This document shows, piece by piece, positions 56,634-64,000 of a DNA stretch of 64,000 nucleotides. How positions within the stretch are numbered: the first letter of the stretch is position 1; the number at the start of each line of letters is the position of its first letter. The stretch comes from Agrobacterium vaccinii. GTDB taxonomy: Bacteria > Pseudomonadota > Alphaproteobacteria > Rhizobiales > Rhizobiaceae. A program made the position numbers and the translations under genes. The notes under the pieces were generated by a model. The model saw only the letters and a list, made by a program, of their open reading frames with translations, was not told where the DNA came from and ran no database searches. The stretch spans positions 2,108,001-2,172,000 of the forward strand of contig NZ_CP054150.1 of assembly GCF_021310995.1 (NCBI RefSeq), in the 5' to 3' direction.

Positions 56634-58715
56634 ATGACACTGACCTTCGCTCCGTTCCTGCCATGGATCGTCATCGCCATCATGGCAATCGCCGCCTTCG
56701 TGCTGGCCATTATCGGCCTGTGGCGCGGGGTGCGCGGTGCGTGGCTGCGCGGGCTGGCGCTTGCCGCACTGTTGCTCGCGATCTCCAATCCGCTTCTGAC
56801 CAATGAGGAGCGCGACCCACTTTCGACCATCGTGCCCGTCATCGTTGACCGCTCGCAAAGCCAGGACGTACAGCAGCGCCCTGAACAAACGGAGCAGGCG
56901 CTGGCGACGCTGAAAGAACGTCTCGCGCGCTTCCCGAGGATCGAGCCGCGCTTTGTGGATGTCAAGAACGATCCTAACAGCGATGCCCCGGCGACCAATC
57001 TGTTCTCGGCGCTCGCGGCTGCCGTCTCGGACGTTTCGCCATCCCGCGTCGGCGGCGCGATCCTCCTCAGCGATGGGCAGATCCACGACATTCCGAACGT
57101 CACGCCCAATATCGAGCAGACTCTGGGCTTCAAGGCGCCTATTCACGGCCTGATCACCGGACGGGCAGATGAGTTCGACCGGCGCATCGAAGTGGTGCGC
57201 GCGCCGCGCTTCGGTATCGTCAACGAGCAGCAGGAACTGACGCTGCGCGTCTTCGATGACGGTCGCGCACAGGGTGGTCAGGCGGAAGTGACCGTGAAGA
57301 TGAATGGCGAGGAAATCGCGACGCTGGAAGCGACGCCCGGCCAGCCTCTGCCCTTCAGTTTCAAGGTCCCGCGCGGCGGCAACAACGTCATGGAATTTTC
57401 CGTGGCGGAACTGCCGGGCGAGGTGACCACCAGCAACAACCGCGCCGTCCACGTCATCGAAGGCATCCGCCAGAACCTGCGTGTGCTCCTGGTGTCCGGC
57501 GAACCGCACGCGGGCGAGCGCGCATGGCGCAACCTGTTAAAGTCGGACACGTCGGTCGATTTGGTGCATTTCACCATTCTGCGTCCACCGGAAAAGCAGG
57601 ATGGCACGCCGATCAACGAGTTATCGCTAATTGCTTTCCCGACGCGTGAGCTGTTTGTCGAGAAGATCGAGGACTTCGACCTCATCATCTTCGACCGCTA
57701 CCAGCATCGCGGCGTGCTGCCGATCCTTTACTATGATTACATCGCCCAATATGTCGAAAAAGGCGGCGCGCTGCTGATTGCCGCCGGGCCCGAACATGCG
57801 GGGCAGGATTCCATTGCCATGACTCCCCTCGCCTCGGTGCTACCAGCACAGCCCACCGGCGAGATGCATCAGGCAGCCTTTTATCCGCGCCTGTCCGAAG
57901 CAGGCAAGAAGCACCCCGTCACACGTGGTCTGGAGGGTTCAGCCGAAGAACCACCGCAGTGGGGCCGCTGGTTCCGCACCGTCGGTGTCGAGCAACCGCA
58001 GGGCCAGACCGTGATGCTGGGTGATGGTCAGGACCCGTTGCTGGTGCTGAACCGTCAGGGAGAAGGCCGTGTTGCCATGCTGCTGTCCGATCAGGGTTGG
58101 CTGTGGGCACGCGGCTTCGAAGGCGGCGGCCCGCATGTCGGCCTCTACCGTCGCATCGCCCATTGGCTGATGAAAGAGCCCGAGCTTGAAGAAGAAGCGC
58201 TGACAGCCCGCGCCAATGGCCGCACGCTGGAAATCACCCGCCAGACCATCGGCGACAATCCCGGCGATGCCACGGTCAAATTCCCCACCGGCAAGACCGA
58301 GACGATGGCGTTCACGCAGACAGAACCCGGTCTCTACAAGATCGAACGCCGCATGGACGAAACCGGCCTCTACGAAATCACCAACGGCGACTTCACCACA
58401 CTCGTCCATGTCGGCGCTGTGGACGCACCGGAATTCAAGGCGATGATCTCGACCACGCAACCCTTGCAGCCACTGGTCGATGCCACGAAGGGCAGTATCC
58501 ACCGTGTCGTGAACGACAATGACCGCGTCGTGCTGCCAGATATCCTGCCCGTGCGCGGCGATGTGCGGGTGGCGGATAATGACCGCATGCTCATTCGCCT
58601 GACGGACGAAACAGTGCTGAAAGGCGTCAACACATTGCCGCTCTTCGCCGGTTTCGCGGGCCTTGCCGCACTTCTGCTGGCCTTCTCCGCGCTCTGGTGG
58701 CGTGAAGGGCGCTGA
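56634..58715 (+). CDS. Membrane VWA / amidotransferase-like protein
   Basis: 693 residues. Two N-terminal helices (about 8-29 and 37-53) and one at the C-terminus (near 665-688) frame a large domain. An intact DxSxS metal motif, DRSQS (72-76), and LLSDGQ at about 143-148 mark a VWA-like domain. A region from about 285 (LRVLLVSGEPHAGERAWRN) to 400 (ALLIAAGPEHAGQ) resembles class I glutamine amidotransferases without a visible catalytic Cys. It starts one base after its upstream neighbour and carries GGGG upstream. It is the partner of the BatA/DUF4159 protein. Confidence 0.85.
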   Translation: MTLTFAPFLPWIVIAIMAIAAFVLAIIGLWRGVRGAWLRGLALAALLLAISNPLLTNEERDPLSTIVPVIVDRSQSQDVQQRPEQTEQALATLKERLARFPRIEPRFVDVKNDPNSDAPATNLFSALAAAVSDVSPSRVGGAILLSDGQIHDIPNVTPNIEQTLGFKAPIHGLITGRADEFDRRIEVVRAPRFGIVNEQQELTLRVFDDGRAQGGQAEVTVKMNGEEIATLEATPGQPLPFSFKVPRGGNNVMEFSVAELPGEVTTSNNRAVHVIEGIRQNLRVLLVSGEPHAGERAWRNLLKSDTSVDLVHFTILRPPEKQDGTPINELSLIAFPTRELFVEKIEDFDLIIFDRYQHRGVLPILYYDYIAQYVEKGGALLIAAGPEHAGQDSIAMTPLASVLPAQPTGEMHQAAFYPRLSEAGKKHPVTRGLEGSAEEPPQWGRWFRTVGVEQPQGQTVMLGDGQDPLLVLNRQGEGRVAMLLSDQGWLWARGFEGGGPHVGLYRRIAHWLMKEPELEEEALTARANGRTLEITRQTIGDNPGDATVKFPTGKTETMAFTQTEPGLYKIERRMDETGLYEITNGDFTTLVHVGAVDAPEFKAMISTTQPLQPLVDATKGSIHRVVNDNDRVVLPDILPVRGDVRVADNDRMLIRLTDETVLKGVNTLPLFAGFAGLAALLLAFSALWWREGR

Positions 58716-59134
58716 TGGAACCGCGTATTGCCATCAGTGACTCCGACAAGGAAAGCGAAGCGGCCATCCTCGCTGGGCTGAAAGCCTACAATGCCGAACG
58801 GTTCGGCCCAAGCGATTGGCGGGGACTCGTCATATCGTTGCGTGATGACGATGATAACATCATCGGCGGGCTGAGCGGCCACACGGCGCGCGGCTGGCTT
58901 TACACCTCGCTTCTCTTCATTCCGGAAGATATGAGGGGCAAAGGTCTTGGACCAAAACTTCTCGATCTTGCTGAAAAAGAAGCCCTTAAAAGAGGGTGCC
59001 GAGGTGCCTATATCGATACGATGAATACAGACGCTTTGCGCCTTTATCAGAAATGCGGCTATGTGGTTTTCGGCCAAATCGAAGATTTTGGCAACGCGAA
59101 TATTATGATCTATCTCAAAAAATCACTTTCATAA
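58715..59134 (+). CDS. GNAT-family N-acetyltransferase
   Basis: 139 residues. The acetyl-CoA motif is RGKGLGPKLLDLAE (R/QxxGxG type), and the C-terminal strand reads YIDTMNTDALRLYQKCGYVVFG. The substrate cannot be told. It starts inside the stop of the preceding large gene (TGATG at 58713-58717), so it is translationally coupled to the MoxR operon. This may be a functional link or a simple neighbour effect. Confidence 0.9.
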   Translation: MEPRIAISDSDKESEAAILAGLKAYNAERFGPSDWRGLVISLRDDDDNIIGGLSGHTARGWLYTSLLFIPEDMRGKGLGPKLLDLAEKEALKRGCRGAYIDTMNTDALRLYQKCGYVVFGQIEDFGNANIMIYLKKSLS

Positions 59135-59157
59135 ATAATAGCTTACGGAAACTCTCC

Positions 59158-60015
59158 ATGACAGACAGCAGTTCTTTTGAACCTTTCACGTTCTCACTGG
59201 GCAAGGCCCGCATTACCGCATTATCAGACGGTATCCTCACGGCACCCATTGGCAGCCTCTACCGCCTGGGCTCCGACCAGCCCACCCCTGAAAAATTTCC
59301 AGACGCTCCGGCTGAGCTGTCAGTCAATGCATTTCTGGTGGAAACAGACGACAAGAAAATCATGATCGATGCCGGTTCCGGCGCGCTTTATGGGCCGGCA
59401 CTTGGCAAACTGAGAGCAGCGCTGGAAACCTTGGGCGTGTCACCAGATGACATCGATGACGTTATTCTCACCCATATTCATGCCGATCAGACCGGCGGTT
59501 TGATCGCGGACGGCAAGGCCGTTTTCAAGAATGCCACGCTGCATATTGGCAAGACGGAAGCCGCCTTCTGGCTGACGGATGGCGCTGCCGACGCGCCCCA
59601 TGCAACGGAGAAGGTCAAGGGTCAGATCGCCCGCGCGCACGACACGATCGATCCCTATGAAGTAGAAAATCGCGTCGAGCTGTTTGAAGACAACGGCGAT
59701 ATTCTGCACGGTTTCAGCGCAACTTTGCACGCTGGCCACACGCCGGGCCACCTTGCCATCCGGTTTGAGAACAACGGCGAAACGATCGTGTTCGTTGGCG
59801 ATATCGTCCATGGCAACCGCGTGCAGTTCGACAATACGGCAGTGACGATCGATTTCGATTACGATCAGCCAACAGCTGCAATCACGCGCGCTGCTGCTTT
59901 CCAACAGGCCGCCGACGAAGGCTATCTTATCGCGGCAGCACACCTGCCCTTCCCCGGCATTGGCAATATCAGCCGCAACGGTGAGCAATATCGCTTCGAC
60001 GCCTATAAGAAATAG
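59158..60015 (+). CDS. MBL-fold metallohydrolase with HxHxDQ motif
   Basis: 285 residues of the lactonase/MPH-like MBL group. The zinc motif reads THIHADQTGG, so the final His of HxHxDH is Gln. Other ligands are present (HAGHTPGH, VGDIVHGN, AAHLPFPGIG). The family is normally binuclear, and the change removes one ligand of the second metal. The start at 59158 has CGGAAAC upstream. The frame runs on upstream inside the GNAT gene out of register. It follows the GNAT gene by 23 bases. Confidence 0.85.
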   Translation: MTDSSSFEPFTFSLGKARITALSDGILTAPIGSLYRLGSDQPTPEKFPDAPAELSVNAFLVETDDKKIMIDAGSGALYGPALGKLRAALETLGVSPDDIDDVILTHIHADQTGGLIADGKAVFKNATLHIGKTEAAFWLTDGAADAPHATEKVKGQIARAHDTIDPYEVENRVELFEDNGDILHGFSATLHAGHTPGHLAIRFENNGETIVFVGDIVHGNRVQFDNTAVTIDFDYDQPTAAITRAAAFQQAADEGYLIAAAHLPFPGIGNISRNGEQYRFDAYKK

Positions 60016-60021
60016 CGAAGA

Positions 60022-60051
60022 ACGCGGCGGCGCGTGTAAGCGCCGCCGCGT
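60022..60051. terminator. Strong hairpin between convergent genes
   Basis: ACGCGGCGGCGC, GTGTAA loop, GCGCCGCCGCGT: a perfect 12-base-pair GC stem 7 bases after the MBL gene. No T tract follows, but position between convergent genes suits termination of both. Confidence 0.65.
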
Positions 60052-60105
60052 CTGAACGTACTCTCAAATTGCTAGTATCGACGCAAAGAGCTGAGTTTCA
60101 GGCTA

Positions 60106-60669
60106 TCACGCGGTAGCGCGAAGAGGCTCCACAGTGGCTTCTTCATCGAGAAATGCGATGGATTCGTTACAGTTCCGCCAGGCAATCAAGCCCTTTAGCC
60201 GTTCATGCGTGTCATCCGCCAGCGGCACGACAAGCACCCGGTTCATATCGACAGGGCCCGGGAAATCCAGCGCCGCATAGGCGACCTTCTCGAAACCCAG
60301 CGGCATATAATACGGCGGATCACCGATCAGAATAACGCCTTCCGAACCCTTGCGCCTGGCGGCAGCAATGGCGATCCGCACCAGTTCACGACCGATGCCC
60401 ATGTTCTTGTGCGAAGGCCGCACGGCGAGAGGGCCGAGCATGTGCCCTTTCACGCCGCCAGCCAGAACCGGCGTCATGCGGACCGAGGCAATCGTCTCGC
60501 CATCGTCTGCGCAGATATAGGAGATCGAGCGGTCGTGCGGGCCCTGCTCGCGAATGCGGGCAGCAGCACGGGTGTGCCGACCGGGGCCGAAGGCTTCTGC
60601 ATTGATGAGTTCGATAACGGCGTCGTGAGACGCGTCTTCGGTGAGGTAGACCAGTTCGTGCTTGGACAT
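60106..60669 (-). CDS. GNAT-family N-acetyltransferase (YhbS-like)
   Basis: 187 residues. The acetyl-CoA loop is RPSHKNMGIGRELVRIA, with AEAFGPGRHTRAAARIREQGP at the N-terminus and a substrate-side segment LIGDPPYYMPLGFEKV typical of the YhbS group. The acceptor is unknown. Single gene on the minus strand. The ATG at 60669 has only a weak upstream site. Confidence 0.88.
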   Translation of the reverse strand: MSKHELVYLTEDASHDAVIELINAEAFGPGRHTRAAARIREQGPHDRSISYICADDGETIASVRMTPVLAGGVKGHMLGPLAVRPSHKNMGIGRELVRIAIAAARRKGSEGVILIGDPPYYMPLGFEKVAYAALDFPGPVDMNRVLVVPLADDTHERLKGLIAWRNCNESIAFLDEEATVEPLRATA

Positions 60670-60961
60670 GAAGGGACCGGAACGTTAAAATACGGATAGG
60701 ACGATGTGACGGCTGCGCCGGTTAAGGCGTTCGAAGCGTCAGCGTCGTCGGAGCATCCGTGTTGCGGTCATAAAGCAGAATTCCCTCAGAATTGTGATAA
60801 ACGCGGATATCAGGAAAATTCCGACGCGTCCAGAACAAATACAACCCTCAGCCATTCAATGATGCGAGTGTGATACGAACGCACTGTTCACGTCCCCAGG
60901 GGTTCACTTCCCGCAAAGCCATGCCTTACAGTGCGTGCAACAACATGAAGGAGAAAGCGCG
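60670..60961. other. 292-base intergenic region with a possible small frame
   Basis: It lies between the minus-strand GNAT gene and the plus-strand GST gene. On the minus strand, 60722-60842 holds an open frame with sensible composition (FPDIRVYHNSEGILLYD ending in TLTLRTP) but no start with a ribosome binding site. It may be a gene remnant. Promoters for both neighbours should also lie here. Confidence 0.3.
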
Positions 60962-61954
60962 ATGGGTATGCTGGTTGAAGGTGTCTGGAAAGACGTCTGG
61001 TACGACACCAAAGAAACCAAGGGCCACTTCAAGCGTAGTGCCTCGCAGTTTCGCAATTGGCTGACATCGGATGGTGAGCCTGGCCCTTCCGGCACAGGCG
61101 GCTTCAAGGCCGAGAAGGACCGCTACCACCTCTATGTATCCCTCGCCTGCCCCTGGGCGCACCGCACGCTGATCTTCCGCAAGCTTAAAAAGTTGGAAGA
61201 CTTCATTTCCGTTTCGGTGGTTGATCCGCTGATGCTGGAAAACGGCTGGGAGTTCAAACCAGCAGATGAACGCACACCCGGCGCAACCGAAGATCACCTC
61301 TTCGGCGCGTCCGCCATGTGGCAGGTCTATACCAAGGCAGACCCGAACTATTCCGGCCGGGTGACCGTGCCTGTGCTGTGGGACAAACGGCAGAACACCA
61401 TCGTCTCGAATGAATCGGCTGATATCATCCGCATGTTCAACGGCGCTTTCAACGACCTGACGGGATCGACAAGCGATTACTACCCGGAAGCCCTGCGTGC
61501 AGAGATCGATCCCCTCAACGATCTGATCTACGACACCGTCAACAACGGCGTCTACAAGGCAGGCTTTGCCACCACGCAGGAGGCCTATGAGGAAAGCGCC
61601 GTCAAGATTTTCGAGACGCTGGAAATGCTAGAAAAGCGCCTGGCCGATAAGCGTTTCCTGCTCGGCTCGCAGCAGACCGAGGCAGATTGGCGACTGTTCA
61701 CCACGCTCGTGAGATTCGACCCTGTCTATGTCGGCCACTTCAAATGCAACATCCGCCGCATCCACGACTATCCCAATCTGACGGGATATCTGCGCGATCT
61801 CTACCAGACATCAGGCGTTCCCGAGACCGTGGATATGCGCCACATCAAGGAGCATTATTACCGCAGCCACAAGACCATCAACCCGACGGGAATCGTGCCC
61901 GTGGGTCCAGAGCTCGATCTGGACAGAGCCCATGATCGGGACCGTTTGGGTTGA
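60962..61954 (+). CDS. Glutathionyl-hydroquinone reductase (Xi-class GST, YqjG-like)
   Basis: 330 residues. The N-terminal thioredoxin-like domain carries the catalytic ACPWAHRTLI with C63, and the C-terminal helical domain includes YDTVNNGVYKAGFATTQEAYEESA and TEADWRLFTTLVRFDPVYVGHFKCN. These enzymes remove glutathione from glutathionyl-hydroquinones and similar adducts. It is cytosolic. The ATG at 60962 has GAAGGAG upstream. It converges with the Nudix gene with one base between. Confidence 0.92.
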   Translation: MGMLVEGVWKDVWYDTKETKGHFKRSASQFRNWLTSDGEPGPSGTGGFKAEKDRYHLYVSLACPWAHRTLIFRKLKKLEDFISVSVVDPLMLENGWEFKPADERTPGATEDHLFGASAMWQVYTKADPNYSGRVTVPVLWDKRQNTIVSNESADIIRMFNGAFNDLTGSTSDYYPEALRAEIDPLNDLIYDTVNNGVYKAGFATTQEAYEESAVKIFETLEMLEKRLADKRFLLGSQQTEADWRLFTTLVRFDPVYVGHFKCNIRRIHDYPNLTGYLRDLYQTSGVPETVDMRHIKEHYYRSHKTINPTGIVPVGPELDLDRAHDRDRLG

Positions 61955-61955
61955 A

Positions 61956-62450
61956 CTACCAGTAATCATCCGGCTGCACGTCACCCGCCAACTCGGCAAG
62001 CCGTCTGCGAGTTGCGGGCGTCGTGCCATCAGGCAGAGCGTCAAGTGGGAAAAACCCGCTGTCGCTGATTTCGCGGTCGGGCACCTTTGGGGCGGTTTGC
62101 GTCACCTTGAGGCGGTAAAACAGCACATGGTCACGGTTGCTGGTGCGGTTGTTGAAATAGACATGAAAAAGCTGCGGCGTGGACGTGGCAACAAGGTTGC
62201 CCTCCTCGCGGATTTCTTTGTGCAGCGCCTGTAACCCGGTTTCGCCGCGCTCCACACCACCTCCCGGCATATGCCAGCCTGAAATATAGGTATGCCGCAC
62301 TAGAAAGGCCCTGCCCTCAGCATCGAAACAGGCAGCACGGACACCGAGTGTCATTCCGCGACTGAGAAAGAAGAACGCGTGAAGCATGCGTTTGGCAATA
62401 TTCCGAAGCAACCGCCGGAACCCTTCACCCCGCCCAAGGTTTTCACTCAC
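61956..62450 (-). CDS. Nudix hydrolase, slightly degenerate box
   Basis: 164 residues. The Nudix box reads GGGVERGETGLQALHKEIREEGNLV: the key Glu residues are in place, but the usual Arg is Lys and the last Gly is Asn. Flanking parts match the small-molecule diphosphatase type (AFLVRHTYISGWHMPGGG). The substrate is unknown. The start appears to be a GTG at 62448-62450. It converges with the GST gene. Confidence 0.82.
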   Translation of the reverse strand: MSENLGRGEGFRRLLRNIAKRMLHAFFFLSRGMTLGVRAACFDAEGRAFLVRHTYISGWHMPGGGVERGETGLQALHKEIREEGNLVATSTPQLFHVYFNNRTSNRDHVLFYRLKVTQTAPKVPDREISDSGFFPLDALPDGTTPATRRRLAELAGDVQPDDYW

Positions 62451-62570
62451 GTCTCAACTCTCCGTCAACTGGTACCCGATAAACCAGATACTGCTTCACA
62501 CTTTGGCGTTCAGCGCTTATCCCTTTGAAAAATCGAGGTTTCGCATTGTACGCTCCAACATGGATAGATT

Positions 62571-63548
62571 ATGTCTGAACGCATGTTCAAACTTGCCCAC
62601 ATCTCCGATATCCATCTCGGCCCGCTGCCCAAACTCACCTTTCGGGAGCTCGCATCTAAGCGCATCCTTGGATTTGTGAACTGGCGCCTCAATCGTCGCA
62701 AGCATCTTTTCAGCGACACGCTGGAAAAGGTGGTGGACGATATGGAAAGCAAGGCGCCTGATCATGTCGCGATTACTGGCGATCTGGTCAATCTGGCAAC
62801 CGGCATTGAAATCCGCGCCGCCGCCGACTGGCTGGAGGAAGTGGGCGATCCGCTGAAAGTCTCGGTCGTTCCCGGCAACCACGATGCCTACGTGCCCGGC
62901 GCGCATGATAAGGCCATGGCCGCTTGGTATCCCTTCGTGCACGGCGATGGCGACAAGGAAAACTGGGACGAAGACCGCAAGATTTTCCCCTACATGCGGG
63001 TACGCGGACCTGTGGCCATGATCGGCTGCTCGACCTCCATCGCCACCCCACCCTTTTCCGCCACCGGCTATTTTGGCCGGAGACAAGCGCGCGCCACTGC
63101 CGAATTGCTGAAAAAAGCGGGCGAAATGGGCCTGTTCCGCGTGGTGATGATCCATCACCCACCCATTCGCGGTGCTGCCTCCACTCATAAACGCATGATC
63201 GGCATCCGCCGCTTCGCAGCCGCCATCGGCACCGGCGGCGCGGAACTCGTGCTGCACGGCCACACCCACCTCAACACCGTCTACTGGCTGAACACCCATC
63301 GCGGGCGTGACCACACCCCCGTCGTCGGCATCGCCTCCGCCTCGCAAGGCCCCGGCGGCGAAAAACCCCGCGCCGGATACAATCTCTTCCACATCGACGG
63401 CGGCCCAGGCACTTGGAACGTAACTTGCGAACGCTATGGCCTCAATGAGAAAGCCACCGGCATCGAGCTGGAAGATGTACGGGTGTTTTACACCAATGGC
63501 CGCCCGCTGGGCTTTAGCAACCCGGTGGAACAAGGGGATGATGAGTAG
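62571..63548 (+). CDS. Calcineurin-like metallophosphoesterase
   Basis: 325 residues. The five metal motifs are in order: DIHLG (13-17), GDLVN, GNHDAY, IHHPPI and HGHTHLN. The C-terminal segment beyond about 260 has no known motif. Such proteins hydrolyse phosphoesters such as cyclic nucleotides or lipids. The substrate here is unknown. The ATG at 62571 has a weak upstream site. The neighbouring long minus-strand frame is a shadow of this gene. Confidence 0.92.
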   Translation: MSERMFKLAHISDIHLGPLPKLTFRELASKRILGFVNWRLNRRKHLFSDTLEKVVDDMESKAPDHVAITGDLVNLATGIEIRAAADWLEEVGDPLKVSVVPGNHDAYVPGAHDKAMAAWYPFVHGDGDKENWDEDRKIFPYMRVRGPVAMIGCSTSIATPPFSATGYFGRRQARATAELLKKAGEMGLFRVVMIHHPPIRGAASTHKRMIGIRRFAAAIGTGGAELVLHGHTHLNTVYWLNTHRGRDHTPVVGIASASQGPGGEKPRAGYNLFHIDGGPGTWNVTCERYGLNEKATGIELEDVRVFYTNGRPLGFSNPVEQGDDE

Positions 63549-63616
63549 GCGGATTGATGACACCTTAAAAATCTGACTGAAGATACCCGCCTGATCTTGT
63601 GGATCACGAATAAGAC

Positions 63617-63922
63617 ATGCACTCTTTCATCATGAAAGGTTACGTCTACATCTTAGCCTCAAAACGAAATGGCACGCTTTATATCGGCGTAACCAAGAAC
63701 TTATCAAACAGGTTGTTTGAGCATCAAAATGAGCTGACCCCAGGATTCACTTCAAAATATGGGGTTAAAACACTTGTTTGGTTTGAAGATCATGACCTTT
63801 TGACCACGGCCATTATGCGTGAAAAAACCATAAAAAAGTGGCCTCGGCAGTGGAAATTAAACCTCATCGAAAGCACGAATCCGGACTGGCTGGACATCTC
63901 CCATCACTTACATGGAATATGA
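63617..63922 (+). CDS. GIY-YIG domain protein
   Basis: 101 residues making a lone GIY-YIG nuclease-like domain (YVYILASKRNGTLYIGVT, then RLFEHQNEL and the conserved Glu in IMREKTIKKWPR). Small single-domain members (UPF0213 type) may act on DNA or be inactive. Its role is unknown. The base composition is AT-rich compared with neighbours, and a palindromic repeat follows just downstream, which suggests acquisition. The ATG at 63632 is an equally good start. Confidence 0.85.
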   Translation: MHSFIMKGYVYILASKRNGTLYIGVTKNLSNRLFEHQNELTPGFTSKYGVKTLVWFEDHDLLTTAIMREKTIKKWPRQWKLNLIESTNPDWLDISHHLHGI

Positions 63923-63949
63923 GGGGAAGTTGCGCATTATGCATACTCC

Positions 63950-64000
63950 CCTCATTCCTGTGCTCGTCACAGGAATCCAGTCGTCGCGCGTCTGCGCGGC
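63950..64000. repeat. Palindromic intergenic repeat, cut by the window end
   Basis: It begins CCTCATTCCTGTG, CTCGT, CACAGGAATCCAG, then GTCGCGCGTCTGCGCGGC. This matches the complement of the right half of the 50913-51026 repeat base for base except at a few positions. The rest lies beyond the window. Confidence 0.8.

Overview
The window looks like a chromosomal segment of a Rhizobiaceae alphaproteobacterium, most likely an Agrobacterium/Rhizobium relative. The support is the cytochrome bc1 operon petABC, an ExoD-family protein, a rhizobial-type flagellin, the rplY/pth/ychF neighbourhood, a DUF1236 secreted protein, a UbiK-family protein next to lgt, a candidate CtrA box, and high GC with dense, often overlapping genes. 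I saw no rRNA, tRNA, CRISPR array, insertion sequence or prophage. The gene content is mainly core with a few accessory patches.

Layout. 1-9.1 kb: a partial gene end, a DUF2188 protein, a Ca2+/H+ antiporter, aspartate aminotransferase, a degenerate EAL protein, a small membrane protein behind a perfect CtrA-type site, a lone flagellin, an EamA transporter, a cold-shock protein with a long upstream region, an MBL hydrolase and an SH3b/DUF1236 protein. 9.3-12 kb: MarR regulator, OmpR-type regulator and histidine kinase (PetP/PetR-like). 12-21.6 kb: YbjN-proC-csaA, ubiK, the run lgt-midA-pgeF-M24-like hydrolase, a lipoprotein, prs and a PAP2 phosphatase. 21.8-26.7 kb: aldehyde dehydrogenase, an AcoR-like regulator without an AAA+ domain, and an MHYT-GGDEF-EAL protein. 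27-34.5 kb: rplY, a GGDEF-EAL receptor followed by an orphan periplasmic binding protein, pth, a membrane protein, an ExoD-like protein and ychF. 34.6-36.1 kb: tandem MaoC-like genes and apt. 36.3-39.1 kb: petABC on the minus strand. 39.4-48.3 kb: an EEP-family protein, two tandem ABC half-transporters, trmL, a Na/Pi cotransporter-PhoU protein and hemF. 48.4-51.7 kb: small proteins, CCA-adding enzyme, CoA-type Nudix and DUF1285. 51.9-59.1 kb: a MoxR/DUF58/BatA-DUF4159/VWA-amidotransferase-like operon ending in a GNAT gene. 59.2-64 kb: MBL, GNAT, glutathionyl-hydroquinone reductase, Nudix, metallophosphoesterase and a GIY-YIG protein.

How the genes relate. Three proteins carry c-di-GMP domains: one degenerate EAL, one MHYT-GGDEF-EAL, and one HAMP-PAS-GGDEF-EAL paired with a binding protein that has no permease. 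The most interesting units are this receptor/binding-protein pair and the MoxR-VWA membrane operon. A family of palindromic intergenic repeats (23.5, 50.9 and 63.95 kb, with a related architecture at 42.3 kb) punctuates the region.

All functions are assigned from sequence motifs by eye. No database search was run.
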